From Streptomyces sp. TG1A-60 (GTDB lineage: Bacteria > Actinomycetota > Actinomycetes > Streptomycetales > Streptomycetaceae): a stretch of DNA of 64,000 nucleotides. Every line of letters starts with the position of its first letter. Position 1 is the stretch's first letter. This document shows positions 62,879 through 64,000 of this stretch, in pieces. Made by a program: the position numbers and the translations under genes. Below the pieces are notes generated by a model that was not told where the DNA came from, did not search any database, and saw only the letters and a list, made by a program, of their open reading frames with translations. The stretch covers positions 1,860,001-1,924,000 of the forward strand of contig NZ_CP147520.1 in the NCBI RefSeq assembly GCF_037201975.1, read 5' to 3'.

Positions 62879-64000
62879 CAGCGTTCGGTCCCCTTCTCGT
62901 CCCGGTTCTCGTCCCGGCCGGCCGCGTCGGCCTCGCCGTGGGCGTCTTCGACGACCTGCCAGGTGACCTGGACACGGGTACCGGGGTGCGCGGTGAGGAA
63001 GCGGCGGATGTCGGCGCTGAGTCCGTCGACGGTCGCCGCGAGCGTGCTCTCCAGCCGGGTGGGTTCGACGACGTACGCGGCGGGGCGACGGTCCGCCCCG
63101 GCCGCGTAGCCCACGCGCGGGTCCGGCGCGGCCGGTCCGGAGTGCGGGGCGCCTCGGTCCGGCTCCGCGGGCACGGCGGGAACCGCGGGCACGGGAGGCG
63201 TGCCGTGTTCGGTGAGGCGTACGTCCTCCGCGGTCGGCGCGGCATCCGGCTGCGCGCGGGGGGCGGGCTCCACGGGCCTGGCCGCCTGGGCGAGCCGGGT
63301 GGCCTCCCGCATGAGGGCGACGGCCGACTCCTGCAGCGAGTCCAGCACCGGGACGAGGGACTCGTCCTCCTCGTGGGCGTTCGCCGCCCGCCGGACGGAG
63401 TCGAGCAGCCGCATGGCCCGGTCACCGACGCCGTCGTCGCGGCTCGCGAGTTCGCGGACCATGTCCAGGTCGGACCAGCGGGTGTCGCGCTGTGCCCGCA
63501 GCACCCGGAGCACTTCGGGGGCCTGCTTGAGGGCGGCGCCGATCTCACGGTCCGTCACCTCGTATGCGGCGCTCGCGAGCTCGTTCGTGAGGAGGGTGGC
63601 GTCGGTGGTGCGCAGCAGCCGGGCGATCAGGTCGGCGGCGGCCTTCGTGGACTTCAGCCGCGGCGCGTCCGCGCCGCCGGGCCCTTCGAGGCCGAGCCGT
63701 ACGGCGTTGTCCTGGAGCAGGGTCCGGGTATCCCCCACCGCGGTGCGGTGCTCCTCGGCGACGGCGCGCACCTGCGCGGCGAGCCGGGAGACGTTCCTCG
63801 CGAAGAGGACGGGCGACACGCTCTGCCCGAAGACCGCCCCGGCGCGTCGCAGTGCGGTGGTGAAGGTGTCCTCGTCGGGGAGGGCGACGGCACGCAGACC
63901 GTAGCCGGGGACGACGCGGTCGAGTTCGGGGGCCTGCGGCACCACCTGGGTCTGGTAGATCCAGGTGCGGTCGTCGAGCAGCGCGTACGTCGCGATGATC
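62878..64000 (-). CDS. pglY: BREX-2 ATPase PglY, C-terminal part (5' end beyond right edge)
   Basis: The frame is open from the right edge (IIATYALLDDRTWIYQTQ...) to a stop at 62878, giving ~373 residues of the C-terminus. The visible part is helical (FARNVSRLAAQVRAVAEEH, AADLIARLLRTTD, VLRVLRAQRDTRWSDLDMVRELASRDDGVGDRAMRLLDS), followed by a Pro/Ala-rich linker and a final domain (LESTLAATVDGLSADIRRFLTAHPGTRVQVTWQVVED). The P-loop lies outside the window, so the call rests on position directly before pglZ in BREX type 2 and on this C-terminal pattern. Confidence 0.82.
   Translation of the reverse strand, partial: IIATYALLDDRTWIYQTQVVPQAPELDRVVPGYGLRAVALPDEDTFTTALRRAGAVFGQSVSPVLFARNVSRLAAQVRAVAEEHRTAVGDTRTLLQDNAVRLGLEGPGGADAPRLKSTKAAADLIARLLRTTDATLLTNELASAAYEVTDREIGAALKQAPEVLRVLRAQRDTRWSDLDMVRELASRDDGVGDRAMRLLDSVRRAANAHEEDESLVPVLDSLQESAVALMREATRLAQAARPVEPAPRAQPDAAPTAEDVRLTEHGTPPVPAVPAVPAEPDRGAPHSGPAAPDPRVGYAAGADRRPAAYVVEPTRLESTLAATVDGLSADIRRFLTAHPGTRVQVTWQVVEDAHGEADAAGRDENRDEKGTER

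Overview
The window looks like a chromosomal segment of a Streptomyces or close relative. It has very high GC, many GTG starts, strong GC bias at third codon positions, a SepF-like division protein, an F420-type oxidoreductase, GlnR-type half-sites and a Pgl/BREX-2 defence island. No rRNA, tRNA, CRISPR array or intact mobile element was seen; the only transposon trace is an IS110-family transposase fragment near 48.8 kb.

Left third (1-24 kb). A fused squalene/phytoene-synthase-like plus cis-prenyltransferase gene runs off the left edge. It is followed by the Hen1-Pnkp RNA-repair operon, an F420-type oxidoreductase, several small Streptomyces proteins, a MazG-type pyrophosphohydrolase with an AAA-type ATPase, and a SepF-like gene next to a tandem array of degenerate ~20-bp repeats. 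Then come a very large nitrate reductase fused to its own flavoprotein reductase, two decayed gene remnants, an RNase J and a spermidine-synthase-like gene. A small uncharacterised cluster of three PLP enzymes plus a methyltransferase closes the region; its first gene carries a one-base frameshift.

Centre (24-38 kb). This is the most interesting part. Eleven co-directional genes read leftward: a FecCD-type metal-chelate importer (lipoprotein, two permeases, ATPase), then a 37-residue putative RiPP precursor, an E1-like TOMM partner protein, a CocE/NonD hydrolase, a YcaO cyclodehydratase, a SagB-type dehydrogenase and a pair of CydDC-like ABC exporters. A beta-propeller-like gene diverges at the right end. 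Two Fur-family boxes that best resemble actinobacterial Zur boxes lie in front of the importer and in front of the precursor. Together this reads as a zinc-responsive azol(in)e peptide system with its own exporter and importer, possibly a ribosomal zincophore. The chemistry is inferred, not shown.

Right third (38-64 kb). An NTF2-like/HxlR divergent pair is followed by a LysR regulator with matching T-N11-A boxes in front of itself and in front of a small DinB/SDR operon. Next is a three-gene WXG-like operon, a few secreted or truncated proteins, and the urtABCDE urea transporter with GlnR-like half-sites, a MarR regulator and a cytoplasmic AmiC/UrtA-like sensor. The window ends in a BREX type 2 (phage growth limitation) island: brxHI, brxD, pglZ and the 3' part of pglY, with pglX/pglW expected beyond the right edge.
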